A program made the position numbers and the translations under genes. The notes under the pieces are model-generated. The model ran no database searches. It had not been told where the DNA came from and saw nothing but the letters and a program-made list of their open reading frames with translations. Of a DNA stretch of 64,000 nucleotides, positions 43,462-51,350 are shown one piece after another; position 1 is the first letter of the stretch; each line of letters begins with the position of its first letter. The stretch is from positions 92,496-156,495 of the forward strand of contig JAEUKI010000095.1 in the NCBI GenBank assembly GCA_016793325.1, written 5' to 3'. Source of the DNA: Myxococcales bacterium (GTDB lineage Bacteria; Myxococcota_A; Polyangia; Polyangiales; Ga0077539).

Positions 43462-44871
43462 TCACTCGCCGACGTCGGCCTCGTCGTCGCGGCGAAGGTC
43501 GTAGCGGCGAATGGCGCGAAACAGCGTCGCGCGATCGACGCCCGCGCGTCGCGCGGCCTCGGCGACGTTGCCCCGGGTGTGCTCGAGCAACAGCGTGAGG
43601 TAGTGGCGTTCGAAGCGCTCGAGCAACGCTGTCTTCGCTGCGCGAAGCGGCATGTTCTCGAGGCCATCGAAGCCAGCGCTCTCGCCGGATAGCGCGCCCA
43701 CGGTCTCGCGCGCGTTGTGCGCTCCCGTTTGCGTGAGCGAGGGTTGCGTTCGGAGGACAGCCCACTGCTCGAGATAGTTGCGCAGCTCGCGGACGTTGCC
43801 GGGCCAGCGGTGGCGAGCGAACGTCGCGAACAACGCCTCGTCGAGCGCCATCGACGTGTCCACGCCGCGCTCCTTCGCAACGCGATCGAGCAGCGACGAC
43901 GCGAGCACCGGAAGATCGTCGAGCCGCTCTCGCAAGGGCGGCATGCGCACTTGAATGACGGCGAGGCGATAGAACAAATCCGCGCGAAATCGCCCGTCGT
44001 TGATCTCGCGACGCAGGTCGCGGTTGGTGGCCGCGATCACGCGAACGTTGACCTTGCGCACTTTGCCGCTGCCCACACGACGGACTTCACCTTCGCCGAG
44101 CGCGCGGAGAAACTTCGGCTGAAGCTCGAGCGGGAGCTCGCCGAGCTCGTCGAGAAAGAGCGTTCCGCCGTCGGCCCGCTCGAAGGCGCCAGCGCGATCG
44201 CCGCTCGCGCCGGTGAAGCTCCCTCGGTCGTGACCAAAGAGCTCGCTCTCGGCGAGCGTCGGCGGGAGCCCTCCGCAGTCGACGATCTCGAAGGGAGCCT
44301 TCGCGCGCGGACTGTGGTCGTGAACGGCGCGCGCTGCGAGCTCCTTGCCCGTGCCGCTCTCCCCAGTAATCAAGACGGGGGCCGACGTCGGCGCCGCGCG
44401 AGAGAGCGACGCGTACACCGCCCGCATCGCGGGAGAGCTTCCGATGAGCGCGCCGAACGAGCGCGACGACGAGAGCTCGACCGAGACCATTTCGTCCCCG
44501 AGCTCGAGGCGGATCTTCGTGCGTCCCAGATCGAGCTCGACGGATTTGCGTACGAGCGCGTCGCGCACATGAACGCCGTGCAACAGCGTTCCGTTGCGGC
44601 TGCCGAGGTCGCGGACGACCACGCCGTCGGCGCCGAGCTCGAGCTCGCAGTGAAACCTGCTGACCGTGCTGTCCGTGAGCACGAGGAGATTGCCCTCGGC
44701 GGTTCCGATCGTGATGCGCCCGTCGACCGCGTCGCACGCCGCCCCAGCGTTGGGTCCCGATACGACGCGCACTCGCGCGTGACGAAGCTCGATTCGATCG
44801 CGGCCCGCGCCGCGGACCTCTTCAGTGCGCACCAACGATTCGCCTCCACAGATGCTCGGCGAGCGTATCAC
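43462..44871 (-). CDS. Sigma-54-dependent activator with N-terminal FHA domain
   Basis: 469 residues from a GTG at 44871, 5 bases after the upstream stop. Residues ~45-115 form an FHA domain (TIGTAEGNLLVLTDSTVSRFHCEL...VVVRDLGSRNGTLLHG), which binds phosphothreonine. The AAA+ part has Walker A TGESGTGKE, the sigma-54 loop GSFTGA (canonical GAFTGA with Ala to Ser), Walker B GGTLFLDELGELP and the arginine-finger region FRADLFYRL. The C-terminus is a Fis-type HTH (GNVAEAARRAGVDRATLFRAIRRYDL). Being the last gene of the operon led by a Ser/Thr kinase, it is probably activated by that kinase's phosphorylation, and probably drives the four lipoprotein genes with -24/-12 elements beside it. Confidence 0.92.
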   Translation of the reverse strand: MIRSPSICGGESLVRTEEVRGAGRDRIELRHARVRVVSGPNAGAACDAVDGRITIGTAEGNLLVLTDSTVSRFHCELELGADGVVVRDLGSRNGTLLHGVHVRDALVRKSVELDLGRTKIRLELGDEMVSVELSSSRSFGALIGSSPAMRAVYASLSRAAPTSAPVLITGESGTGKELAARAVHDHSPRAKAPFEIVDCGGLPPTLAESELFGHDRGSFTGASGDRAGAFERADGGTLFLDELGELPLELQPKFLRALGEGEVRRVGSGKVRKVNVRVIAATNRDLRREINDGRFRADLFYRLAVIQVRMPPLRERLDDLPVLASSLLDRVAKERGVDTSMALDEALFATFARHRWPGNVRELRNYLEQWAVLRTQPSLTQTGAHNARETVGALSGESAGFDGLENMPLRAAKTALLERFERHYLTLLLEHTRGNVAEAARRAGVDRATLFRAIRRYDLRRDDEADVGE

Positions 44872-44876
44872 GGTCG

Positions 44877-46301
44877 CTACGGTCGAACCTCGAACACCGT
44901 CTGCGCGGCGTTGTTGCTGTACGAAGCCACCCCGCGCAGCGCGCCCGTCTCGTGGTCGATCCAGATCCCCGAGACGCCGCCGAACAATGAAGCAGACGGA
45001 GAGGGAATACGCGCGAATCCATCGATGCCAAACCGCTCCTCGAGGGCCCCCGAAGGGTCCAACATCGTCACAGCGGCGTTTGCTCCGACGCGCGCGCCGA
45101 TAAGCGCAGAGCCATCGCAGCGCACGAGCATCGCTCGATCGAAGAAGTACGCAAATGACCAGACCGCCCCAGCTACGACATATGCTCCACCGTTGCCGTA
45201 AGACAGGTCCGGTTCTCCGTCGGGCCGAAACCGCACAATCATTGGCGGCGACGCGGCGTCGTTGTATTCCGCAGACACGCCTCCGCTCACGTAGATGCGT
45301 CCAATCCCATCGACGCCGAGCGCGCGAGCGTTGAGATGGCGACCGGCGCGATGCTCCGACGCGCCGTTGTTTCCAAACGACTCGACGAGGCCGCCGAGAG
45401 AGTTGTACCGAACGACCCGCGCGAACGCCGTCCCGGTCGTCGAGCCTACAGCGAGGTAGTCGTCGCCGTGCTTCGCGACGGCGTAGTACCCGTTTGTCGC
45501 AGTGTCCACCACGGGAAGTGCGCGGTTGAACGTCGAGTCCGGAGAGCCATCTTCGTCGAGTCGAGTGAGCACGCCGGCACTGTTGCGCGAGAACGGGTGC
45601 TCGTTGCTCCCCGCCACGATGACGCGGTCGTCGCCGTCGATCACAACGGCGTGCAACACGACAGCGTGGAGGGGATCGGACGGACTCACTCCGGGCCGAT
45701 AGTCGAGGTACCCGTCGGTCGCGAAGCGGCCATCGAGCGAGCCCGACTCGTCGAGCCTCACGACCAAGCCTCGGCGGAGAGACTCGCGAGTGAACGCTTC
45801 ACCCACCAACACGACGCGGCGGCGCGAGTCTGTCGCCACTCCATACGCGACGAGATCCAGCGCGCTCGCGAGCGGGCCGCGAACGCACACGCGGCCATCG
45901 ACTCCGAACGTACGGTCGACCTGAAGATCGCTGCGAAGCCGGACAACCGCCGCGTCGAAGCGCCCCGCGAGCGAGCAGCCGCGAATGCCTCCCGCGAGCA
46001 AGACCCTGCCGGCGTGGTCGCGCGTGGCGGTCTTGACGTGAAAATCCCACGGCGCACCACCGTCGGTCGACGCGACCCCAAGCTGTGCGCTTCTAGCCAC
46101 CACGCCGCGAAACCCGCCTGCGTCGCACGCAGGAGCAACGTCTGAAGCCACGTCCGAAGCGACGTCCGAAGCGACGTCCGATGCAGCGTCCGCGTCGGCG
46201 ACATCGGTGTCTACGCTCGCGTCGAGCGGCGCACGCCCGACGAACCCCGAGCACGCAGTGAGCGTCACTGCGAGACACATACAATCAATCCGCGCCCTCA
46301 A
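44877..46301 (-). CDS. Delta-60-repeat lipoprotein (propeller-like)
   Basis: 474 residues from a TTG at 46301, overlapping the upstream stop by 4 bases (TTGA); the ATG at 46280 would leave too short a signal. MRARIDCMCLAVTLTAC is a lipobox signal. An Asp/Val/Ala/Ser linker with four ASDV-type units follows (12-bp tandem repeat at 46141-46188). The body contains at least six delta-60-type repeats: VRLRSDLQVDRTFGVDGRV, VRLDESGSLDGRFATDG, TRLDEDGSPDSTFNRAL, VRYNSLGGLVESFGNNG, VRFRPDGEPDLSYGNGG, MLDPSGALEERFGIDG. The fold is probably a propeller exposed outside the cytoplasm. As the third gene of the kinase operon it could be the extracytoplasmic sensor or an effector. Confidence 0.85.
   Translation of the reverse strand: MRARIDCMCLAVTLTACSGFVGRAPLDASVDTDVADADAASDVASDVASDVASDVAPACDAGGFRGVVARSAQLGVASTDGGAPWDFHVKTATRDHAGRVLLAGGIRGCSLAGRFDAAVVRLRSDLQVDRTFGVDGRVCVRGPLASALDLVAYGVATDSRRRVVLVGEAFTRESLRRGLVVRLDESGSLDGRFATDGYLDYRPGVSPSDPLHAVVLHAVVIDGDDRVIVAGSNEHPFSRNSAGVLTRLDEDGSPDSTFNRALPVVDTATNGYYAVAKHGDDYLAVGSTTGTAFARVVRYNSLGGLVESFGNNGASEHRAGRHLNARALGVDGIGRIYVSGGVSAEYNDAASPPMIVRFRPDGEPDLSYGNGGAYVVAGAVWSFAYFFDRAMLVRCDGSALIGARVGANAAVTMLDPSGALEERFGIDGFARIPSPSASLFGGVSGIWIDHETGALRGVASYSNNAAQTVFEVRP
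46141..46188. repeat. 12-bp tandem repeat (4 units) encoding the ASDV linker
   Basis: Units TCTGAAGCCACG, TCCGAAGCGACG, TCCGAAGCGACG, TCCGATGCAGCG lie inside the delta-60 lipoprotein gene; copy number could vary without shifting frame, changing linker length. Confidence 0.75.
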
Positions 46302-47317
46302 AACCTACCTCCCAACGCGACTACTCCCCCGCTCGCCGACGCGCCAACGGACACCGTCGTCGAGCGACGAGGCACGAGCGCGTCGATCGTCCCCGCGATC
46401 GCGAGGCCGGCGCCGACGAGGTACCCGCCGATCGCGACGCCTAGCATCACGCCACCGTCGCCGCGCAGCGACGAGCACGCTCCGCTCGGGTCGTTGGGGC
46501 CGAAGCACTCGTTGTTGTACCGAACGGCGAGCGACTCGCGCGCTCCGTGGCCAGCCGCGCCGATGACCACCGCGGCGAGCGCCCCGCCCCACAACGCCCA
46601 GGACGCGGGGCGAGGCCCGCGCGCGAGCGCTTCGCGCGGCGCGACGAGCGCTTGCGCGCGAGGCTGCGGATCGGGCGAGCGGGCAGGCAGAACAACGGCG
46701 TCCGAACGCGGCCCGCGCTCTTCAGCGCGGAGCGTCGCCTCCTCGCGCGCAGGGACGTCGGGCGTGATCTCGATCGGGCGCGAGACCGTGAAGTAGCCCT
46801 CGGCGCGCACCTCGAGGCGATGCGATCCAACCAGCAAACGCAGCGGTTCTGCGCGCTCCGACGCGCTCGCACTCGCGACCGGCTCTCCGTCGATCCACAC
46901 CGTCGCGGACGGGACGTTGCTCACGACGACGAGCGTCCCGACGCGGCGCCGAATCGTCGCGTAGGCCTCTTCGAGCGCCGCTCGGTTGCGTTGAATATAG
47001 GGGTGCTCGGCGCTCGCTAGCGCCTCACGAAGATGACGCTCGGCGAGCAACCAACGCCCGAGAGACTGTTCGGTGACGGCGATTTGCGCGAGCGCGACGG
47101 GGCTGTGTCCCTGCTCCCATGCTTGCTGAAACAACGCGAGCGCCGCTTCGTCGCGGCCCGCTGATCGCTCTGCGACGCCGCGACGAACGAGCTCTTCGGG
47201 CGCCACGATGGGCGAGGCGCTCGGGGCCTCAGGCGCGGATTGTCCGTGGGCGAGGCGCGACGCGAGCGCGGCTGCGACGAAGGACACAACAAGCGACGGT
47301 GGTCGTCGAACGAGCAT
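46298..47317 (-). CDS. TPR and PEGA domain protein
   Basis: 339 residues from the ATG at 47317, with AAGGGGGG about 10 bases upstream. The signal peptide is RRPPSLVVSFVAAALASRLAHG-Q. A TPR-like part follows (RRGVAERSAGRDEAALALFQQAWEQGHSPVALAQIAVTEQSLGRWLLAERHLREAL). Then a PEGA domain (GTLVVVSNVPSATVWIDGEPV...LRLLVGSHRLEVRAEGYFTVSRPIEI, ~residues 125-195). A linker and two C-terminal hydrophobic segments (WALWGGALAAVVIGAAG and VMLGVAIGGYLVGAGLAIAGTIDAL) make it a membrane protein. PEGA/TPR proteins commonly partner Ser/Thr kinases in myxobacteria. It begins 14 bases after the kinase gene. Confidence 0.85.
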   Translation of the reverse strand: MLVRRPPSLVVSFVAAALASRLAHGQSAPEAPSASPIVAPEELVRRGVAERSAGRDEAALALFQQAWEQGHSPVALAQIAVTEQSLGRWLLAERHLREALASAEHPYIQRNRAALEEAYATIRRRVGTLVVVSNVPSATVWIDGEPVASASASERAEPLRLLVGSHRLEVRAEGYFTVSRPIEITPDVPAREEATLRAEERGPRSDAVVLPARSPDPQPRAQALVAPREALARGPRPASWALWGGALAAVVIGAAGHGARESLAVRYNNECFGPNDPSGACSSLRGDGGVMLGVAIGGYLVGAGLAIAGTIDALVPRRSTTVSVGASASGGVVALGGRF

Positions 47318-47330
47318 GGATAGGCCCCCC

Positions 47331-48809
47331 TTACTCCGCAGGCAAAAGCGGAGCGCCATTGTTGGCTCGCGGCGCCGGCGGCGACGAGCTCACCGTCGTC
47401 GACGCGACCGGAGCCCTCGAATTCGTGGGTACACGGCCGGTCGGCCGCTGCGCGCGAGAGGCGCTTCTCGACGGTTCGCGGGTCGGCGACGGCGTCGCGA
47501 CCGAGGGCGCAGGGGCCGTCGGCGTCGCCGTATTCGCGACGACCGTGCGGGGCGGCGAGGCTGTCCCGACGCTCGACGCGGGCGTCGCGCGCGCCGTGGC
47601 GACGGCGGGCGGGATGGTGCGCGACGAGGCTGCGGGCGCGGCGATGCGCGTCCGACGCACGAGCGGGACCGCCACTCCTGCGACGACCGCGAGCAGCGCA
47701 GCGACGAGGAGCGACGCGTCGCGCGCTCGTCGGGTCGCGCTCTTGGACGGCGCTGCGTTGTGCACGGTCGATACCGGCGCGATCTCTTCGGTGATCCGCG
47801 TCGGGGTCTGTTGCAGCAGAGCCTCTTGTGACGGGTCGAACGACTCGGTCATCCGATGGTCGACGTGACCGTCGATCGCGTCGTGATCGTCGATTCGCTC
47901 GCGCGACGTCTCGAAAGAAACCCGATCGACCAGCGCTTCGAGGGACAACGCAACGCCCGCCTGCCTGGCCGAGTCGATCAGCGCATCGCGCAGCGCCGCA
48001 GCCGACTGCACGCGCGCGGAGGGCTCGGGTTCGAGCGCTCGCGCGATCGCCTCGGCGATCGCCTCGTCGATCGACGGAGCGACCGCGTCGACGCGGGGCG
48101 GTCGCTGCGTCAGCAGCTGCGCGACCACCGTGTTGAAATTAGGCCCCACAAATGGCGGACGCCCCGCGCACAGCTCGAAGAGCACGGCGCCGACGGACCA
48201 CAGGTCGCTCCGCGCGTCCGCGTCGTTGCTGCTTCGCGCTTGTTCGGGGGCCATGTACTGCGCGGTGCCGAGCGCGACGCCGGACTCGGTGACGCTCGGC
48301 TCGTCGCGAGACGGCTCGAGCGCGCGCGCGATGCCGAAGTCGATGAGCTTCGGCGTGATCTCTTGCGACGCCTCGTGCCGCGCGAGAAAAATGTTGTCCG
48401 GTTTGACGTCGCGGTGAACGAGCCCGCGCTCGTGGGCGTACACGAGCGCGTCGCACACTGCGACGGCGATGGCGAGCGACGCAGCGAGGGGGATCGGCGC
48501 AGCGAGCAGCGCGCGGAGGGTGCAGCCGTGCAAGAGCTCTTGGACGATGAAGACGGTCCCGTCGTCGCCTTGTCCCAGGTCGAGCACGCGGACGACGTTG
48601 TGGTGCTCGAGGCCGCTCGCGAGCCTTCCCTCGCGAACGAAGCGACGCAGCGCGCGCTCTTCGCTCGCCTCGCGCGGCCGCAACACCTTGAGCGCCACGG
48701 AGCGTTTGGCGCGCGTGTCCACCGCCTCGAACACGGTCCCCATCCCGCCCTGACCGATGATCGCGCAGAGGCGGTAGCGCCCCGCGACGACGTCACCGAC
48801 CCGCGGCAT
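47331..48809 (-). CDS. Transmembrane Ser/Thr protein kinase (PknB-type)
   Basis: 492 residues. The kinase domain spans ~residues 11-275: Gly loop IGQGGMGTVFEA, ATP-binding Lys41 in VALKVLRP, catalytic loop LVHRDVKPDN, metal-binding LIDFGIARAL, activation segment with GTAQYMAPEQARSS and DLWSVGAVLFEL. A juxtamembrane region (~280-350) precedes a single membrane helix (SLLVAALLAVVAGVAVPLV). The extracytoplasmic tail (~130 residues) is Pro/Ala/Ser/Thr-rich without a sensor fold. It heads the operon with the TPR/PEGA protein, the delta-60 lipoprotein and the FHA/sigma-54 activator. The kinase phosphorylates Thr/Ser residues and can provide the phospho-ligand for the FHA domain. Confidence 0.95.
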   Translation of the reverse strand: MPRVGDVVAGRYRLCAIIGQGGMGTVFEAVDTRAKRSVALKVLRPREASEERALRRFVREGRLASGLEHHNVVRVLDLGQGDDGTVFIVQELLHGCTLRALLAAPIPLAASLAIAVAVCDALVYAHERGLVHRDVKPDNIFLARHEASQEITPKLIDFGIARALEPSRDEPSVTESGVALGTAQYMAPEQARSSNDADARSDLWSVGAVLFELCAGRPPFVGPNFNTVVAQLLTQRPPRVDAVAPSIDEAIAEAIARALEPEPSARVQSAAALRDALIDSARQAGVALSLEALVDRVSFETSRERIDDHDAIDGHVDHRMTESFDPSQEALLQQTPTRITEEIAPVSTVHNAAPSKSATRRARDASLLVAALLAVVAGVAVPLVRRTRIAAPAASSRTIPPAVATARATPASSVGTASPPRTVVANTATPTAPAPSVATPSPTREPSRSASRAQRPTGRVPTNSRAPVASTTVSSSPPAPRANNGAPLLPAE

Positions 48810-48848
48810 TCGGCTCTCTCTGCGCCATCACTCTTTGTGACCATAACA

Positions 48849-48891
48849 GATGCGTGGCGGCCGACGGAACGTGTCGCGTGCGACACGCATC
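48849..48891. promoter_or_regulatory. Nested palindromes upstream of the kinase operon
   Basis: GTGTCGC-GT-GCGACAC (48871-48886) is a perfect 7-base inverted repeat; overlapping it, GATGCGTG (48849-48856) and CACGCATC (48884-48891) are exact inverted arms. The sites lie 40-80 bases before the kinase ATG and look like a repressor or activator operator. Confidence 0.5.
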
Positions 48892-48995
48892 GCCCACAAT
48901 CGACCGGTCGCGAGCCCCGCGCTCGGGGGGCGGCCTGTCAGCTCCTTACGCGCGCGGCGACGGGCTCCGGCCTTGGTCGGCCACACGCGTCGCGC

Positions 48996-49646
48996 TCACC
49001 CCTTCCAGTGCGGCGGCCAGGTCTTCTGAATGATCGGCAGCGCTTCCATCCGCGCGATGTACGCGCGCATCCACGCGGGGGTCTTGTCGCCGAGCCCGTT
49101 GTCCGGCTCGCGCTCTTCGACGCGGACGAACGCGCGCATCACAGGAAAAGCAGCCCAGTCCGCGAGCGATGGCTCGTCGCCGCCGAAGTACTGCGCGCTT
49201 CCGAGCGAGCGCTCCCAGTGCGCCAACTCGTGCACGATCGCCTCGATCGCCTTGTCGATCGCCGCGCGATCGCGGCCCTTGTCCGCAGGGCGAAAGAGCG
49301 TTTGGACGAACAGCTCGCGCTGCAAGGGGTAGAGGTAGTGGTCGGCTTCGGCGGCCATCCGGCGGTTGCGCGCGCGATTGGCGTTGCCGCTGCCGAGGAT
49401 CGAGCGCTCGGGGTAGCGCTCTTCGAGGTACTCGACGATGGCGTTGCTCTCGTACACAACGACGTCTTCGTCGACGATGGCCGGCACCTTGCCGCGGGGA
49501 TTGACCGCGAGAAACGCCTCGGATTTGAGCTCAGCGACGTTGAACTGCAGTCGCTTCCACTCGTAGGGGAGCTGCTTGTGCTCGAGGACGCACCACACCT
49601 TCCACGCGAACGGTGAGCCCGAGCCATAGTAGAACGTGATTGCCAT
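48996..49646 (-). CDS. Glutathione S-transferase family protein
   Basis: 216 residues. The thioredoxin-like N-terminal domain is MAITFYYGSGSPFAWKVWCVLEH with the glutathione-binding run AFLAVNPRGKVPAIVDEDVVVYESNAIVEYLEERYP. The helical C-terminal domain is residues ~85-210 (AEADHYLYPLQRELFVQTLF, SLADWAAFPVMRAFV). Either the Tyr in FYYGS or the Ser in SGSPFA would be the glutathione-activating residue. It conjugates or reduces electrophiles in the cytoplasm; substrate unknown. Its start lies face to face with the start of the divergent pseudopilin-like gene. Confidence 0.92.
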   Translation of the reverse strand: MAITFYYGSGSPFAWKVWCVLEHKQLPYEWKRLQFNVAELKSEAFLAVNPRGKVPAIVDEDVVVYESNAIVEYLEERYPERSILGSGNANRARNRRMAAEADHYLYPLQRELFVQTLFRPADKGRDRAAIDKAIEAIVHELAHWERSLGSAQYFGGDEPSLADWAAFPVMRAFVRVEEREPDNGLGDKTPAWMRAYIARMEALPIIQKTWPPHWKG

Positions 49647-50136
49647 GGTGCGAACGTTGGTAGCACCCCGCCGCGCGGGGCCTCGTGAAGAAAGATTGCG
49701 CTCGCTGCTCAGCGCCTCGTCGCGCGGCGCGCTTCTGCTCGTGATGGTGTGCGCGCTGCCGTTCGTGGCGTGCAAGCGCAAGTCCGATCCGTACGAGCAT
49801 CGCCCTCGCCCTGCGATGACGGCCAGCGAAATCACAGACGGAGAAGTCGCACCGCCGACCAGCGCCGAGGGGCCCGAGGTCGAGCGCGCGAAGGTCACGA
49901 TGACGGCCCTGCGCGCGGTCGTCGGCTTCTGGCGCCTCGAGCAAGGCGGGCGCACGCGCTGCCCGACGCTTCGGGACCTCGCCGCCGCGCCTTCGAGCGG
50001 CTTCGATCCCAACACGATGACGCTCGATCCGTGGGGGAGGCCCTTCGAGGTCGATTGCCTCCAAGGGATCGTTCGACTGCGCTCGCTCGGCCCGGATCGA
50101 CAGCCGAACACGCCCGACGACATCATTCGGTTCTGA
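49645..50136 (+). CDS. GspG/type II pseudopilin-like lipoprotein
   Basis: 163 residues from the ATG at 49645; GTG 49636 and TTG 49696 are in-frame alternatives. The TTG would avoid overlap with the divergent GST start and has a purine-rich GAAGAAAG before it. ALLLVMVCALPFVAC ends in a lipobox. The C-terminal half follows the pseudopilin G pattern: ALRAVVGFWRLEQGGRTRCPTLRDL, LDPWGRPFEVDC, VRLRSLGPDRQPNTPDD, i.e. C-P-T, D-P-W-G and the calcium-loop-like S-x-G-P-D...T-x-D-D. It lacks the prepilin peptidase signal (G-F-x-x-x-E), so it is a lipoprotein with the GspG-type globular domain. Followed after 3 bases by another lipoprotein gene. Confidence 0.75.
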   Translation: MVRTLVAPRRAGPREERLRSLLSASSRGALLLVMVCALPFVACKRKSDPYEHRPRPAMTASEITDGEVAPPTSAEGPEVERAKVTMTALRAVVGFWRLEQGGRTRCPTLRDLAAAPSSGFDPNTMTLDPWGRPFEVDCLQGIVRLRSLGPDRQPNTPDDIIRF

Positions 50137-50139
50137 GCC

Positions 50140-50574
50140 ATGACCGTACGCTTCGCACTTCGATCGACGCTCGTCGCGATCGCGCTCGTGATCGCAGGCT
50201 GCGCGCCGGTGGCTCCGATGCCGGCCGACGCGGCGATGATGCCCGCGGTGGCGCGCATCCTCGATGAAGCAGGGGCCGTCGCGAACTGCCCGCAGGGGCG
50301 CATGATGCGCGTGACGTGCAGCCCCACCTGCGGAGACGGCGCGCGATCGTGCGCCAACGCGCCGGTGATTCGCGTGTGCGACGCCGGCCAGAGCGACACG
50401 GCGTGCATGATGGGCGCGGCGAGCGCCGTTCTCGGAGAGGGCAGCGCAAACTGTGGCGGACCGTGCACAGGCGTGACGGTGCTCTGCCCGGACACAGGCG
50501 CGATCAAGCTCGCGGGCTACAACATGGGCGGCGGTATTTTTGTGTGCGCGGCGCAGGTGCGTGCGCCCATGTAA
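50140..50574 (+). CDS. Small Cys-rich lipoprotein of unknown function
   Basis: 144 residues. MTVRFALRSTLVAIALVIAGC is a clean lipobox signal. The mature part has many Cys (ANCPQGR, RVTCSPTCGDGARSCANAP, RVCDAGQSDTACMMG, NCGGPCTG, VLCPDTG, VCAAQV) and Gly, i.e. a disulfide-bonded domain. It is 3 bases after the pseudopilin-like gene, so the two are co-transcribed and probably act together at the cell surface. It ends exactly where the convergent TauE-like gene ends (no gap). No family recognised. Confidence 0.75.
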   Translation: MTVRFALRSTLVAIALVIAGCAPVAPMPADAAMMPAVARILDEAGAVANCPQGRMMRVTCSPTCGDGARSCANAPVIRVCDAGQSDTACMMGAASAVLGEGSANCGGPCTGVTVLCPDTGAIKLAGYNMGGGIFVCAAQVRAPM

Positions 50575-51342
50575 TCAACGCGACTGGAGAAGGTCGAAGC
50601 CGAGCTTCGCGACGAGCGCGGTCACGACGACGAGCACCACGACGCGAATCACGCGCTCTCCGCCGCGCACCGCGAGGCGCGCGCCGAGGGCCCCGCCGAG
50701 AAACTGCCCGACCGCCATCGTGAGCGAGACCTTCCAGAGGATCACGCCCTTGAGGGCGAAGAGGATCATGCTGGCGAGGTTGGAGGCGAAGTTGACGACC
50801 TTGGCGTTGGCGGTGGCTTCAGTGAGCGATTCGCCGAGCAAACCAACGCCGGCGATGATGAGAAACGTCCCGGTTCCTGGGCCGAAGAAGCCGTCGTACG
50901 CGCCGATGACGAAGCCGATGATGGTGCTCGCGAGCACGTGGTAGCGCTCGGGGACGCGCGCGGTCGGCGTGCTGCCCCCTCGCCGCAGCGCGAGAAACGC
51001 GGCCACCATCACGAGCAGCACCATCACGACGGGGCGCAGCACTTCTTTGGGCACGACGAGCACGAGCCTCGCGCCCGCGAGCGCCCCGAGAAATCCCGCA
51101 GGAAACGCGCCGAGCGCGCGACCGCCGTGCACCTTGCCGGCGCGCACGAAGCTCGCGAGCGAGGCGCCCGAGCCGAAGACGCTCTGGCCCTTGTTCGTTC
51201 CGAGCGCGATGTGCGGAGGGAGCCCCGCGGCGATGAGCGCAGGAAACGTCACGAGACCGCCCCCGCCCGCGATGGCGTCGATCGTCCCCGCGACGAAGGC
51301 CGCGATCGCGAGCGCACCGAGCGTCGTGGCCGACAGGTCCAC
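50575..51342 (-). CDS. TauE/SafE-family sulfite/anion exporter-like membrane protein
   Basis: 255 residues from the GTG at 51342, 8 bases after the hutH stop. Eight or so hydrophobic segments are visible. The two family repeats are present: FVAGTIDAIAGGGGLVTFPALIAAGLPPHIALGTNKGQSVFGSGASL and GFVIGAYDGFFGPGTGTFLIIAGV...ANAKVVNFASNLASMILF, with the G-G-G-G and G-P-G-T-G signatures. Known members export sulfite or organic sulfonates and acids. In operon with hutH here it may export an organic anion such as a histidine-derived product, which is inference only. Confidence 0.9.
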   Translation of the reverse strand: MDLSATTLGALAIAAFVAGTIDAIAGGGGLVTFPALIAAGLPPHIALGTNKGQSVFGSGASLASFVRAGKVHGGRALGAFPAGFLGALAGARLVLVVPKEVLRPVVMVLLVMVAAFLALRRGGSTPTARVPERYHVLASTIIGFVIGAYDGFFGPGTGTFLIIAGVGLLGESLTEATANAKVVNFASNLASMILFALKGVILWKVSLTMAVGQFLGGALGARLAVRGGERVIRVVVLVVVTALVAKLGFDLLQSR

Positions 51343-51350
51343 CGCGATCT

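Noticed and set aside
43940..44330. GSFTGA in place of GAFTGA as evidence that the activator is inactive with sigma-54
   Set aside because: A small-for-small change at the second position is seen in working activators and all other AAA+ motifs are intact.
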